A stretch of DNA of 64,000 nt from Longispora fulva (lineage in GTDB: Bacteria > Actinomycetota > Actinomycetes > Mycobacteriales > Micromonosporaceae): contig NZ_JADOUF010000001.1 of NCBI RefSeq assembly GCF_015751905.1, forward strand, positions 5,580,001 to 5,644,000. The letters are read 5' to 3'. This document shows, piece after piece, positions 32,229 through 42,440 of this stretch. Each line of letters starts with the position of its first letter. Position 1 is the first letter of the stretch. A program made the position numbers and the translations under genes. The notes beneath the pieces were generated by a model. That model was not told where the DNA came from, did no database searches, and worked only from the letters and a program-made list of their open reading frames with translations.

Positions 32229-32791
32229 AGCTCCTCCAACAGTTTCACGAGCTCCGACAGCTGGGCGTGGCTCGGTGCCCGCCGCTTCGGGGAGTCCAGG
32301 AAGTCAACGAGACGCGGGCCGAGCAACTCCGCCGCCCGCGCCGGGTGGGTGGCCCGGGTGATGCCGTGCCGCAGTCGCAGCCGCTCGTCGGCGAGCGCGG
32401 CGAACGCCGGCAACAGGGCCCGGTTGAACTGTTCGCCGTCGCCGCGCACCCAGTCCAGCCGGTCCACCCAGCGCTTGGCGTCGGCGAACGGCTTGTCCAC
32501 GGCCCGGAAACCCGACTCCTCGCGGGGCGTGGGCCGGTACCTCGGGAAGGGCTCCGGCCGCAGCATCCCGCCGAGCCGCCAGCTGATCGCCACGGCCAGA
32601 CACACTGTGAACACCAGGAGGAACGGCACGGAGTAGCCCGTGGCCGCGACCACCATCCAGAGGAACCCGGCAACCAGCGCCGCCCAGATCGCGGACCGCA
32701 CCGTGGCCCCGAGCGGGGTCAGGCGCGCCTTCCGCCGCCGTGGCGCGGGCTCGGGCTCGCCGCCGAGCAGGTCGTCGATGCCGACGCTCAC
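32225..32791 (-). CDS. Hypothetical membrane protein of the MoxR operon
   Basis: A 188-aa protein: a basic N-terminus, two adjacent hydrophobic segments at about 33-50 and 52-68, then a soluble C-terminal part rich in Arg and Leu ('FAALADERLRLRHGITRA'). I do not recognise a named domain. Both ends overlap neighbours by 4 bp (GTGA with the DUF4129 gene, ATGA with moxR), so it is an integral part of the operon. GGGAGG lies seven bases before the GTG. Confidence 0.7.
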   Translation of the reverse strand: MSVGIDDLLGGEPEPAPRRRKARLTPLGATVRSAIWAALVAGFLWMVVAATGYSVPFLLVFTVCLAVAISWRLGGMLRPEPFPRYRPTPREESGFRAVDKPFADAKRWVDRLDWVRGDGEQFNRALLPAFAALADERLRLRHGITRATHPARAAELLGPRLVDFLDSPKRRAPSHAQLSELVKLLEEL

Positions 32792-33495
32792 GCCGTCACC
32801 TCCCGGGCCAGCTCGTCGTGCAGCTGCGCGAGAGCCGAACGGGCCCGCAGGCGCATGTCCTCGTCGACGATGTGCGGGGCGTAGCGGGCGAGCCGGTACA
32901 GCTCCACGAAGTCGCCCAGCCCGCCGCTGCTCACGTGGTGCTCGGCCAGCAGCCGACCCACGAGCTCGGTGGGCGTGTCCCCGGTCTGACGGACCGTGCC
33001 CGCCTCGGCGGCGGCGGCCTCCAGGCCCAGCCAGCAGGCGATCACGGCGCGGCGCGGATCCCCGAGGTCGTCGAGCGCGTCCAGGCCGGCCCGCACGGCC
33101 GCCCGGACCTCCTCGACCCGCACCTCTGGCGCACCGTTCACCGGGTTCAGCGCCGCGTACGGCCGGACCCGGATCCGGATGTTGTCCTTCACCACGGTCC
33201 ACAGCACGGCGACCACCACCGAGACCAGGATCGCGCCGACGATGCTCAGCAGAAGGATCCACACCCAGGAGGGCCAGCCTCCCGAGTCGGCCACCGCGCC
33301 GGCCGCGGGCTCGCCGCTCTGGATGGCTTTCTGCGGGATGTCCTCCGGCGGCGTGGGCGGCGGGTGCGTGAACATCGGCATGGGAAGCCGCGTCGCCTGC
33401 ACGCTCGTCCGGGCCGCCGCCGTCGCGACCGCGCCGAGCAACGCGACCACGATCACCAGCGGCCCCCAGCGCCACAGCCCCCGCGCGATGTTCAC
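32788..33495 (-). CDS. DUF4129 domain membrane protein
   Basis: A 235-aa protein. An N-terminal helix (about 9-28), a Pro-rich extracytoplasmic stretch ('FTHPPPTPPEDIP'), a second helix at about 76-103, and a cytosolic C-terminal DUF4129 domain with 'ACWLGLEAAAAEAG', 'TPTELVGRLL' and 'FVELYRLARYAPH'. Such proteins accompany MoxR/DUF58 and sometimes transglutaminase-like proteins; function is unproven. The first gene of its operon; a TAGGGT -10 box lies six bases before the GTG start, so translation is probably leaderless. Confidence 0.88.
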   Translation of the reverse strand: MNIARGLWRWGPLVIVVALLGAVATAAARTSVQATRLPMPMFTHPPPTPPEDIPQKAIQSGEPAAGAVADSGGWPSWVWILLLSIVGAILVSVVVAVLWTVVKDNIRIRVRPYAALNPVNGAPEVRVEEVRAAVRAGLDALDDLGDPRRAVIACWLGLEAAAAEAGTVRQTGDTPTELVGRLLAEHHVSSGGLGDFVELYRLARYAPHIVDEDMRLRARSALAQLHDELAREVTA

Positions 33496-33507
33496 GTGGT
33501 CACCCTA
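33496..33507 (-). promoter_or_regulatory. Probable leaderless promoter of the DUF4129/MoxR operon
   Basis: TAGGGT on the minus strand (33507-33502), six bases before the GTG at 33495. Confidence 0.5.
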
Positions 33508-33559
33508 TGCCCACGTTACTGGGAGTGTGAGGCACGGCACCGTAACAACTTGCGCTCTG

Positions 33560-33572
33560 TACAGTCGCGGTC
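33560..33572 (+). promoter_or_regulatory. Probable leaderless promoter of the Nudix gene
   Basis: TACAGT (33560-33565), seven bases before the GTG at 33573. This and the promoter of the MoxR operon face outward from a 77-bp gap. Confidence 0.5.
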
Positions 33573-34034
33573 GTGGAGACCGAACTGGCCGAGGCCCGGC
33601 TGGCCGCCGGAGCGCTGTTCCGCGACGCGTCGGGGCGGGTGCTGCTGGTGAAGCCGAGCTACAAGTCCGGCTGGGACATCCCCGGCGGGTATGTCGACGA
33701 GGGCGAGAGTCCGCTGCAGGCGTGCGTGCGGGAGGTCCGCGAGGAGATCGGCCTCACGGTCGCTCTCCGGGGGCCGCTGGTGGTCGACTGGTCGCCGAAG
33801 CCCCGGGCCGGGAACCGGGTGATGTTCGTGTTCGACGGCGGGTCGCTCACCGGCGGGCAGGAGGCGGGGATCCGACTCCAGAAGGACGAACTTTCCGGGT
33901 ACCGGTACGTGGCGCCGGCCGACCTGGACCGGCACCTGGGCAAGCGGCTGCTGCCCCGGGTGCTCGCCGCGCTGGCCGCCCGGGAGTCGGGCACCACGGT
34001 GTACCTGGAGCACGGCCGGCCTCTGGCGGGGTGA
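33573..34034 (+). CDS. Nudix hydrolase
   Basis: A 153-aa pyrophosphohydrolase. The Nudix box (G-x5-E-x7-REVxEExGU) is complete: it begins 'GYVDEGESPLQAC' and ends 'REVREEIGL', at about 38-60. Nothing outside the box shows the substrate; candidates are oxidised nucleotides, nucleotide sugars or other X-linked nucleoside diphosphates. It stands alone, divergent from the MoxR operon and convergent with ppx. Confidence 0.9.
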   Translation: METELAEARLAAGALFRDASGRVLLVKPSYKSGWDIPGGYVDEGESPLQACVREVREEIGLTVALRGPLVVDWSPKPRAGNRVMFVFDGGSLTGGQEAGIRLQKDELSGYRYVAPADLDRHLGKRLLPRVLAALAARESGTTVYLEHGRPLAG

Positions 34035-34061
34035 GCCGGGTCCGGCTCGTCGGTCGCCGAG

Positions 34062-34973
34062 TCAGGCCAGGGACCAGGCGATCCCGTCGAGGATGTCGGA
34101 CTCCGACGCGATCACCGAGTCCGCGCCCGTGCGCTCCATGATGGTCCGCAGGATCAGCGCCCCGGCCACGATCACGTCCGCCCGCCCCGGGTGCATCACC
34201 GGGATCGCCAGCCGCTCCTCGTGGTCGGCGGCGGCCAGCTCGGCGGAGACCCGGGCGACGTCGGCGTAGGGGACGACGGCGTGGTGGACGCGGGACGAGT
34301 CGTACCCGTCGAGGCCGAGGCTGATCGCCGTCACGGTCGTGACGGACCCGGCCAGGCCGACCAGGGTCACGCCCCGGCCGCCACCCACGTGCGCGAGCGC
34401 CCTGTCGACGGTGCCCGTGATGTCCACCAGGGCGGCGGCCAGTTCCGGCGTGCTCGCCGGGTCGGAGTGCAGGTGCCGCTCGGTCATCCGCACGCAGCCG
34501 ACGTCCACGCTGATCGCGGCCTCGACGTCGGTGGACCCGACCACGAACTCGGTGGAGCCGCCCCCGATGTCCACCACCAGGTACGGCGGCTCGGCCGTCA
34601 GGCCCCGCGCCGCCCCGGTGAACGACAGCCGGGCCTCCTCGTCGCCGGTGACGACCTCCGGCTCGACGCCCAGCGTGTCGCGCACCATGGCGGTGAAGTC
34701 CGCGGCGTTGGCGGCGTCGCGGGACGCGCTGGTCGCGCACATCCGGATCCGGTCCGCGCCGAGCTCGGCGATCATCGCGGCGTACTCGACCAGGGCGACA
34801 CGGGTGCGCTCGATCGCCGCCTCGGACAGCCGGCCGGTGCGGTCGACGCCCTCGCCCAGCCGGACGATCCGCATCTCGCGGCGCAGGTCGGTCAGGGTCT
34901 CGCCGTCGGTGTCGGCGATCAGGAGCCGGACGGAGTTGGTGCCGCAGTCGATGGCGGCGACGCGGTGGGTCAC
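34062..34973 (-). CDS. ppx: Exopolyphosphatase / pppGpp phosphohydrolase (Ppx/GppA)
   Basis: A 303-aa member of the ASKHA phosphatase fold. The phosphate-1 loop is 'AAIDCGTNSVRLLI' at the N-terminus, 'VVDIGGGSTEFV' is the phosphate-2 loop, 'GLAGSVTTVTAI' the adenosine-type loop. It lacks the C-terminal domains of E. coli Ppx, as is usual for the short actinobacterial Ppx1/2. It degrades polyphosphate or pppGpp. The GTG start overlaps the DUF501 stop by 4 bp. Confidence 0.92.
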   Translation of the reverse strand: MTHRVAAIDCGTNSVRLLIADTDGETLTDLRREMRIVRLGEGVDRTGRLSEAAIERTRVALVEYAAMIAELGADRIRMCATSASRDAANAADFTAMVRDTLGVEPEVVTGDEEARLSFTGAARGLTAEPPYLVVDIGGGSTEFVVGSTDVEAAISVDVGCVRMTERHLHSDPASTPELAAALVDITGTVDRALAHVGGGRGVTLVGLAGSVTTVTAISLGLDGYDSSRVHHAVVPYADVARVSAELAAADHEERLAIPVMHPGRADVIVAGALILRTIMERTGADSVIASESDILDGIAWSLA

Positions 34974-35554
34974 GCCGGGCCGTGCCGGTAGCGCTCGTCG
35001 GCCGCGATGTGGGCGGGATCGGTGGCACCCGTGGCGGGCGCGGCATGCGGGACGTCGCTCGCGGCGGGCCCGGGCGTGACACACGGCCCGGAGGCCCACC
35101 AGTCGCCCAGCCGCTCACGCACCTCGTCCCCGAACGGGTTCACCCCGGGACCGGCCGCCAGCGCGTGCCCCAGGTGCACGTGCAGGCACTTGACCCGCTC
35201 CGGCATCCCGCCGGCGGAGATCCCGGCGATCTCGGCGACGTGCTCGATGGCCTCGCGCCGGTCGAGGTAGTCCTGGTGCGCCTTCTGGTACCGCGCGGCC
35301 AGCTCCGGATCTTCGGCGAGCCTGGCCTGCTGGTCCTTCATCAGCCCCTCGGACTCCAGGCTGCTCGCGCCGGCCGTCGCCTTCGGGCACGTCAGGTAGA
35401 ACGTGGTCGGGAACGGGGTGCCGTCGGGGAGCCTCGGCGACGTCTCCACGACGTCGGGGTTGCCGCACGGGCAGCGGTGCGCGACGGCCCGGGTGCCCCG
35501 GGGCTCGCGCCCGAGCTGCGCGGCGACCGCCGCCAGGTCCTGCTCGCTGACCAT
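34970..35554 (-). CDS. DUF501 family protein
   Basis: A 194-aa cytosolic protein with the DUF501 pattern: 'AHRCPCGNPDVVETSPRL', 'FPTTFYLTCPKA', 'SLESEGLMKD', and 'RVKCLHVHLGHALAAGPGV' with 'NPFGDEV'. The conserved Cys and His suggest a metal site. Function is unknown. The gene is almost always found between ftsB/divIC and ppx in actinobacteria, as here (4-bp gap to ftsB, 4-bp overlap with ppx). The C-terminal 25 residues are a variable His/Pro/Ala tail. Confidence 0.93.
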   Translation of the reverse strand: MVSEQDLAAVAAQLGREPRGTRAVAHRCPCGNPDVVETSPRLPDGTPFPTTFYLTCPKATAGASSLESEGLMKDQQARLAEDPELAARYQKAHQDYLDRREAIEHVAEIAGISAGGMPERVKCLHVHLGHALAAGPGVNPFGDEVRERLGDWWASGPCVTPGPAASDVPHAAPATGATDPAHIAADERYRHGPA

Positions 35555-35558
35555 TGTT

Positions 35559-36065
35559 CTACTTTCGTCTGGGTTTGTCGGCTGCCTTGGTACTCGACCA
35601 TAGCTTCCCGTACCAGGGGCCGTCGCTCGCAGCCTTGCCCCGGCTGGAGCCCTCGCCGTCCGGCGCGCCGCCGGCCACCGAGTCGGTCACCCGGTAGGCG
35701 GTGTCGCCGGGGAGCACGAGTTGCAGGCGCTCGCGGGCCTGCTGCGCGAAGTACTGCGGGTCGTCCCACTTCTTGCGTTGCAGGGACAGGCTGTCGATCC
35801 GGGTCTGCTGCGCGCGCAACTGGTCCTCGACCCGGGCCATCTCCGCGTTCTGGGTGAGATAGGTCCGCACCGGATACGCGTACGCCAGCACGAGGGTCGC
35901 CAGCAGGATGCCCAGGATCGCCGCGCGGCCGGTGAACTTCCGCTGCCGGGGTGGCCGGGTGCGCTGGGCCGCGCCGGGGGCCGCCGGGCGGCGGGCGGCG
36001 GCCGGGCGGGAGCCGGACCGGGTGGTCCGACGGCCCGGACCCTGCCGGCCAGGGGTGCGGCTCAC
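35559..36065 (-). CDS. FtsB/DivIC-type septum formation initiator
   Basis: A 168-aa bitopic cell-division protein. A long basic Arg/Pro/Ala-rich cytosolic N-terminus (about 1-45) precedes one TM helix at about 49-66, a coiled coil at about 70-100 ('NAEMARVEDQLRAQQTRID') and the DivIC motif 'KWDDPQYFAQQARERLQLV'. It links FtsL and FtsQ in the divisome. I use the GTG at 36065 with GAGGAG four bases upstream; an upstream TTG is less likely. Confidence 0.9.
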   Translation of the reverse strand: MSRTPGRQGPGRRTTRSGSRPAAARRPAAPGAAQRTRPPRQRKFTGRAAILGILLATLVLAYAYPVRTYLTQNAEMARVEDQLRAQQTRIDSLSLQRKKWDDPQYFAQQARERLQLVLPGDTAYRVTDSVAGGAPDGEGSSRGKAASDGPWYGKLWSSTKAADKPRRK

Positions 36066-36088
36066 GACACTCCTCAAGGGGGTGGGGT

Positions 36089-36118
36089 CCGACCCCGGCG
36101 CTGACGCGCCGGGGTCGG
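36089..36118 (-). terminator. Hairpin between eno and the ftsB-like gene
   Basis: Perfect 13-bp stem (36089-36101 with 36106-36118), TGAC loop, 10 bases after the eno stop. It would end or attenuate the highly expressed eno transcript before the division gene. Confidence 0.65.
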
Positions 36119-36127
36119 CAATCCCTT

Positions 36128-38123
<1,996 letters not shown>

Positions 38124-38184
38124 CCAGCGTGGCGGCGCCCCGCTCGCGCCCGTCGGCCCGCGGCCGGCGCGCGGCGGTGACCTC

Positions 38185-38976
38185 GTGACCAGCCGGGCAC
38201 CCGGCCCGCCCGGGGCGCGACTCGTCCCCGGCACCGTCGGCGACCTCACCCCGCACGTCGGCGACTGGCTGCTCCCGGTCTCCGGCGACCGCCTCGGCAT
38301 GCCGACGGCCGTCACCGAGCCCACCGCCGACCTGCTCTACGTCGGCGAGTTCGACGGCCGGTCCGCGTGGGCGGCCGAGAGCCCCGAGGCGACCCTGCGC
38401 TGGCCGGAACTGGCCCAGCACCTCGACCGGGCCACCCTCGCCCTCGCCGGCCGCGCCCAGCAACTGGTGGCCTGGAAACGCACCCACCGGTACTGCGGCG
38501 CCTGCCGCGCCGAACTCGGCTACGAACCGCCCTACCCGTGGCCCCGGTGCACGGCCTGCGGCCTGCTCGTCCCGATGGCCCCGTGCCCCGTGGTGCTGGT
38601 CCTGATCCGGCGCGACGACCGGGTGCTGCTCGCCCGGCACTCCTACGCGCACAGCGACATGTGGGCGCTGGTCGCCGGGTACGTGGAGTACGGCGAGACG
38701 CTGGAGGAGGCCGCGCGGCGCGAGGTGTGGGAGGAGGTCGGCGTCGAGATCGACGACCTGTCCTACGTCGACAGCCAGCCGTGGACGCTGTCGGGGCCGG
38801 GGACACTGCTCGTCGGGTTCACCGCGCGGTGGGTCGCGGGGGAACCGACGGTGGACGGGGTGGAGCTGACCGCCGCCGAATGGTTCCCGGTGGCGGACCT
38901 GCCGGACGCGGTGCCGCCGGAGTACTCGCTGGCCCGGTGGATGCTGGACGCGGCCCGGGAGTCGGCCCCCCGCTAG
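38185..38976 (+). CDS. NudC-like Nudix hydrolase with zinc ribbon
   Basis: A 263-aa protein with the NudC domain order: variable N-domain, zinc ribbon (C104/C107 and C122/C125) and Nudix box at about 165-187 ('GYVEYGETLEEAARREVWEE'), followed by 'SQPW' at 197-200. NudC hydrolyses NAD(H) and removes NAD caps from RNA. Two differences: the segment that normally reads YPR-x-x-P is 'VPMAPCP' here, and SQPW is followed by 'TLSGPG' rather than the usual Phe-Pro. Function may have shifted. GTG start; the ribosome site is weak. Confidence 0.8.
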   Translation: MTSRAPGPPGARLVPGTVGDLTPHVGDWLLPVSGDRLGMPTAVTEPTADLLYVGEFDGRSAWAAESPEATLRWPELAQHLDRATLALAGRAQQLVAWKRTHRYCGACRAELGYEPPYPWPRCTACGLLVPMAPCPVVLVLIRRDDRVLLARHSYAHSDMWALVAGYVEYGETLEEAARREVWEEVGVEIDDLSYVDSQPWTLSGPGTLLVGFTARWVAGEPTVDGVELTAAEWFPVADLPDAVPPEYSLARWMLDAARESAPR

Positions 38977-39008
38977 GCAACGCGCGAGGGGCTCGGGGGC
39001 TCCGGGAC

Positions 39009-40592
39009 TCAGACGCCCAGCAGGGTCCGCAGGTGCCTCGGGGCCGGGCTGCCGTGGCCGAGCATCGCGTCGTGCCACTCCCGCACCGACGTCCCCGCCG
39101 GCCGGGCCGCGGCGATCGACGACATCTCCGTGTACCCCACGAAGTAGGTCGACAGCTGGGTCGACGTCAACAGCGCCCGGCGCCACTTGCCGGCCGCCTC
39201 GCCGTCCTCCTGGAAGCCGCGCTCCAGCATCAGGGCCATGCCCTCGGCCTCGGACAGGTCCTCGCAGTGCGCCAGCTGGTCGAGGACGGCGTTGATCGCC
39301 ATCCGGAGCTGCATCTTCAGCTGGGCCAGCTTCACCGGGTGGCCGCCGAAGCCGGCGTCGGCCATCAGCTCCTCGGTGTACACGGCCCAGCCCTCGGTGA
39401 ACACGCCCGACCGGCACAGGGCCCTGGCCGGGTTGGAGCCCCGGAACCGGCGGCTGTGCGCGAGCTGCAGGTAGTGGCCCGGCATGGCTTCGTGCACCGC
39501 CAGGTTACGCAGCATGTGGTTGTTGTACTCGCGGTAGAACGACTCGACGCGCTCCGGGCTCCAGCTCCGCGGCGCAGGCGAGATCGCGAAGGTGGTCGGC
39601 AGTTCTGCGGTCTCGAAGGGGCCGACCGGCATGCAGTACGCCACGGCGACGCCGCGGGCGAACTCCGGCATCTCCTCGATCACCAGCGGGTCGGTGACCA
39701 TGGTGACCAGGTCGTGCTCCCGGCAGAACTCCGTCGCCTCCGCCGTGAACCGCCGCGACAGCTCCAGGATCGTGGTGTTGTCGGGGCGGTCGGCGCCCAG
39801 GGCGTCGAGGGCCTCGCGGACCGGCACCCCGCCGCACAGGTCGACGAGCTGCGCCGTCGCGTCGTCGAGCGCCACCATCGCCCGGTCGAGCAGTTGGCTG
39901 GCCGGGAGCTCGGTGTCCAGCGTGTACCAGAGCTTGCCCTCCCAGAGCCGGCGGCCGAGCCTCGGGTCCCGCCCGGGCCGCAGCACCGCCTCGCGCAGCC
40001 AGCCGTCGAACTCGGCCAGCGCCGCCAGCGCGTCGTCGCGCGCCTTGTCGAGCGCCACGCCCGGGGCCTGTGCGGCGAACGCCGGCAGCTCGTCGCGGAT
40101 CAGGGAGGCGACGCCGGCGAACTGGCCGATCGCCGTCTCCAGGTGCACGGTCGGGCAGTCCCGCAGGGTCTCGCGCGCCGTCGCCAGCGCGTCCGGCACG
40201 GCGGCGAGCCGGCCGGCGAGCACCTCGAGCCGGTCGGCGACCGGGGCGAACTCGCTCGTCAGCAGGCCGTGCAGCAGGACGCCCGGGTTGTGCGCCAGCG
40301 GGTCCCACTCGTGGTTGCGCACCTCGGTCAGGTCGAACAGCCGCCGGTCGACGGCGGTGCTCAACTGGGCGTGGTCGACCAGGTCCTCGGGCTCCAGCAC
40401 GTCGGCGTCGACCTGTGCGAGGGCGTTGGCCGCGTCGTGCAGCATGGCGGTCCTGGCCGCGACCCCGCCGGACGAGAAGTCCGGCAGCCGGTCGTCCACC
40501 CGGTGGTCCCCGGCGTAGAACGCCGTGACCGGGTCGGACTGCAACAGGGCGTCGACGATGCGCCCGGCGAGGGCGGGAAAATCCTGGGACAT
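39009..40592 (-). CDS. DUF885 family metallopeptidase-like protein
   Basis: A 527-aa cytosolic protein. The C-terminal half has the DUF885 signature 'HEAMPGHYLQLAHSRRFRG' (an HExxxGH zinc-type motif), then 'FTEGWAVYTEELMADAG'. The fold is related to thermolysin-like gluzincins, and a few members have shown peptidase activity. No signal peptide. Its ATG is 9 bp before the end of the LCP gene upstream, so it may be part of that transcript. Confidence 0.88.
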   Translation of the reverse strand: MSQDFPALAGRIVDALLQSDPVTAFYAGDHRVDDRLPDFSSGGVAARTAMLHDAANALAQVDADVLEPEDLVDHAQLSTAVDRRLFDLTEVRNHEWDPLAHNPGVLLHGLLTSEFAPVADRLEVLAGRLAAVPDALATARETLRDCPTVHLETAIGQFAGVASLIRDELPAFAAQAPGVALDKARDDALAALAEFDGWLREAVLRPGRDPRLGRRLWEGKLWYTLDTELPASQLLDRAMVALDDATAQLVDLCGGVPVREALDALGADRPDNTTILELSRRFTAEATEFCREHDLVTMVTDPLVIEEMPEFARGVAVAYCMPVGPFETAELPTTFAISPAPRSWSPERVESFYREYNNHMLRNLAVHEAMPGHYLQLAHSRRFRGSNPARALCRSGVFTEGWAVYTEELMADAGFGGHPVKLAQLKMQLRMAINAVLDQLAHCEDLSEAEGMALMLERGFQEDGEAAGKWRRALLTSTQLSTYFVGYTEMSSIAAARPAGTSVREWHDAMLGHGSPAPRHLRTLLGV

Positions 40593-40601
40593 GGGAGGAC
40601 C

Positions 40602-41726
40602 CTACCTGTTCACCAGCTCCAGATGCCGCCCCACGAACGCGTCCACCTCGTCGGCGACGACGGCGGCGAAGAACTCGGCCGCGACCGGTTCGAGCTCCTC
40701 GCCCTGATAGCCGGCCCCGGTGCCGATGTTGTGCCCCGGGAGCTTGATCAGGGCGAGGCGGTCCTGGCCGATGCCGTGCAGGGCGACGGCGAAGTCGACG
40801 ATGGACGCGCCCCTGCCGTCGAAGGTGAGCGCGTCGCCGGCCGCGCCCACCACCGCGCCGAGTTTGCCGGGGCTGGTCAGCACCGACAGGCTCGTCGCCT
40901 TCGCGACCAGGGCGCGGATGAACTGCTGCTGGTGGCGCTGGCGGGTGTAGTCGCCGCCCTCGGTGTAGCGCTGGCGGACGTAGTCCAGGGCCTCGGAGGC
41001 CGACAGGTGGCGCTGGCCCGGCTCGTACACCCGGTGCGGGGGGTCGCCGGGGATCTTCCACCGGGGCTCGCCGTCCGGGGTGAGGTGGATGGACTCGACG
41101 TGCTGGTCGATGTACATGTCCACACCGTCCAACTCGGCCACCACCTGCTGGAACCCGGCGAAGTTGATCACGAGCCCCGCGTCGAAGCTCGTGATCCCGG
41201 TGTACGCCGACACCGTCTTGGCCAGCAGCCCGAACCCGCTGGCCACGTCCGACGGCGCGCCCTCCCGCCGGGAGCCGTAGGTCATGGAGTGGGTCAGCTT
41301 GTCGTACCGGCTGCCGGCGAACTGGGCCCGCTCCCACGGCGGGATGTCGAGCAGCAGGTCACGCGGTAGCGAGAACAGGTAGGCCCGGTCGAGGTCGCGG
41401 GGCACGTGCAGGATCATCACCGAGTCGCCGTGCGGGGCCTCCTCCGGGTTCTCCGGGCGGGGGTCGATCCCGACGAGCAGGATGTTCAGCGGGCCGGTGA
41501 TCCGCGCCCGGCCGCCCCGGTCGGCAGCCAGCTCCGGCAGCGGCCCGAACAGGTCCGCCGTGTGCACGGACCGCTCGATCTTCCGCTGGGCCTCATGGGT
41601 GACCACATACCCGCCGACGCTGGACAGGACGAGCACGCTGCCGAGAACCACGCATAACCACGCCCACGCCGGCCCCCGAGTTTTTCGCACACCTCCATGA
41701 CGCGGCGCGGGCCCGAATGGTTGCAC
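40602..41726 (-). CDS. LytR-CpsA-Psr (LCP) family protein
   Basis: A 374-aa membrane protein: one TM helix at about 20-43, then an extracytoplasmic LCP domain. The pyrophosphate-binding residues lie in 'ILLVGIDPRPENP', 'DSVMILHVPRD', 'FSLPRDLLLDIP' and 'ALDYVRQRY..GGDYTRQRHQQ' (split motif). LCP proteins move wall polymers such as teichoic acid, arabinogalactan or capsule from lipid carrier to peptidoglycan. The GTG start follows the mazG stop directly (TGAGTG) with GGCGG upstream. Confidence 0.92.
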   Translation of the reverse strand: MQPFGPAPRHGGVRKTRGPAWAWLCVVLGSVLVLSSVGGYVVTHEAQRKIERSVHTADLFGPLPELAADRGGRARITGPLNILLVGIDPRPENPEEAPHGDSVMILHVPRDLDRAYLFSLPRDLLLDIPPWERAQFAGSRYDKLTHSMTYGSRREGAPSDVASGFGLLAKTVSAYTGITSFDAGLVINFAGFQQVVAELDGVDMYIDQHVESIHLTPDGEPRWKIPGDPPHRVYEPGQRHLSASEALDYVRQRYTEGGDYTRQRHQQQFIRALVAKATSLSVLTSPGKLGAVVGAAGDALTFDGRGASIVDFAVALHGIGQDRLALIKLPGHNIGTGAGYQGEELEPVAAEFFAAVVADEVDAFVGRHLELVNR

Positions 41727-42437
41727 TCAGTCCGCCGGCGGCGCGTTCCGTTCGGCGTGCTTGATCAGGTTCCAGTTGGTGACGATGTCCTCGACGCTCG
41801 TCACCGTGACGCCGGCGAAGACGTGCGGGTTGCGCCGGACCATCTTGTCCACGAAGTCCCCGGCCACGTCGTCGATGCTGAACCGCTCGCCCTCGGGGAG
41901 TTCCTCGCCGAGCCGGGCGTGCAGCAGCACCTGCAGGAGCACGTCGCCCAGCTCGTCGCGCAGCGACTGCAGGTCGCCGGCCTCGATGGCGTCGACGGCT
42001 TCGCGGGCCTCCTCGAGCATGTACTTCGCCAGGCTCGCGTGCGTCTGCTGCCGCTTCCACAGGTCCTCGGCCCGCAGCCGGTCGGTGACCGCGACCGCGT
42101 CGAGGAGCCGGGCGCCCGGCGGGTCCCAGGAGCCGTAGCACAGCTCCAGGGTGGCCTGCTCGGGCTTGAGGAGCAGTTTGCGGCCGAGGGTCCTGGCGAA
42201 GTCGCCGTCACCGGTCGGCCCGGCCAGCCAGACGATCGTCTCGTCGAGGGCGAGCAGCGCGTCGAGGTCGGGCGGGCCGACCGTCAGCGTGACCCCGGCG
42301 TGCCGGAGCGCCTCGGTCTGGTCGGACTCCTGGCCCGCGTACACCGGGTGCGCGCGGACCAGGTCCCACGCCTCCGCCGTGAGCAGGCCTGCCGGCAGCC
42401 GGGGGGAGGTGACGAGCAGGACGATCCGGCGCGTCAT
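41727..42437 (-). CDS. mazG: MazG family nucleoside triphosphate pyrophosphohydrolase
   Basis: A 236-aa enzyme of the all-alpha NTP-PPase superfamily, hydrolysing (d)NTPs to NMP and PPi. A N-terminal domain (about 1-110) of unknown role is followed by a single MazG core with the metal motif 'LEEAREAVDAIE' and 'DELGDVLLQVLLHARL'. E. coli MazG has two such cores. It ends at 'VTNWNLIKHAER', the standard C-terminal segment. The gene is 3 bp after a SurA-like lipoprotein and abuts the LCP gene. Confidence 0.92.
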   Translation of the reverse strand: MTRRIVLLVTSPRLPAGLLTAEAWDLVRAHPVYAGQESDQTEALRHAGVTLTVGPPDLDALLALDETIVWLAGPTGDGDFARTLGRKLLLKPEQATLELCYGSWDPPGARLLDAVAVTDRLRAEDLWKRQQTHASLAKYMLEEAREAVDAIEAGDLQSLRDELGDVLLQVLLHARLGEELPEGERFSIDDVAGDFVDKMVRRNPHVFAGVTVTSVEDIVTNWNLIKHAERNAPPAD

Positions 42438-42440
42438 CGG

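Noticed and set aside
38367-41369. A 1000-codon plus-strand open frame across nudC, the DUF885 gene and part of the LCP gene
   Set aside because: Arg/Pro/Gly/His-rich composition and complete overlap with well-recognised genes in other frames or on the other strand; typical of high-GC DNA where stop codons are rare.
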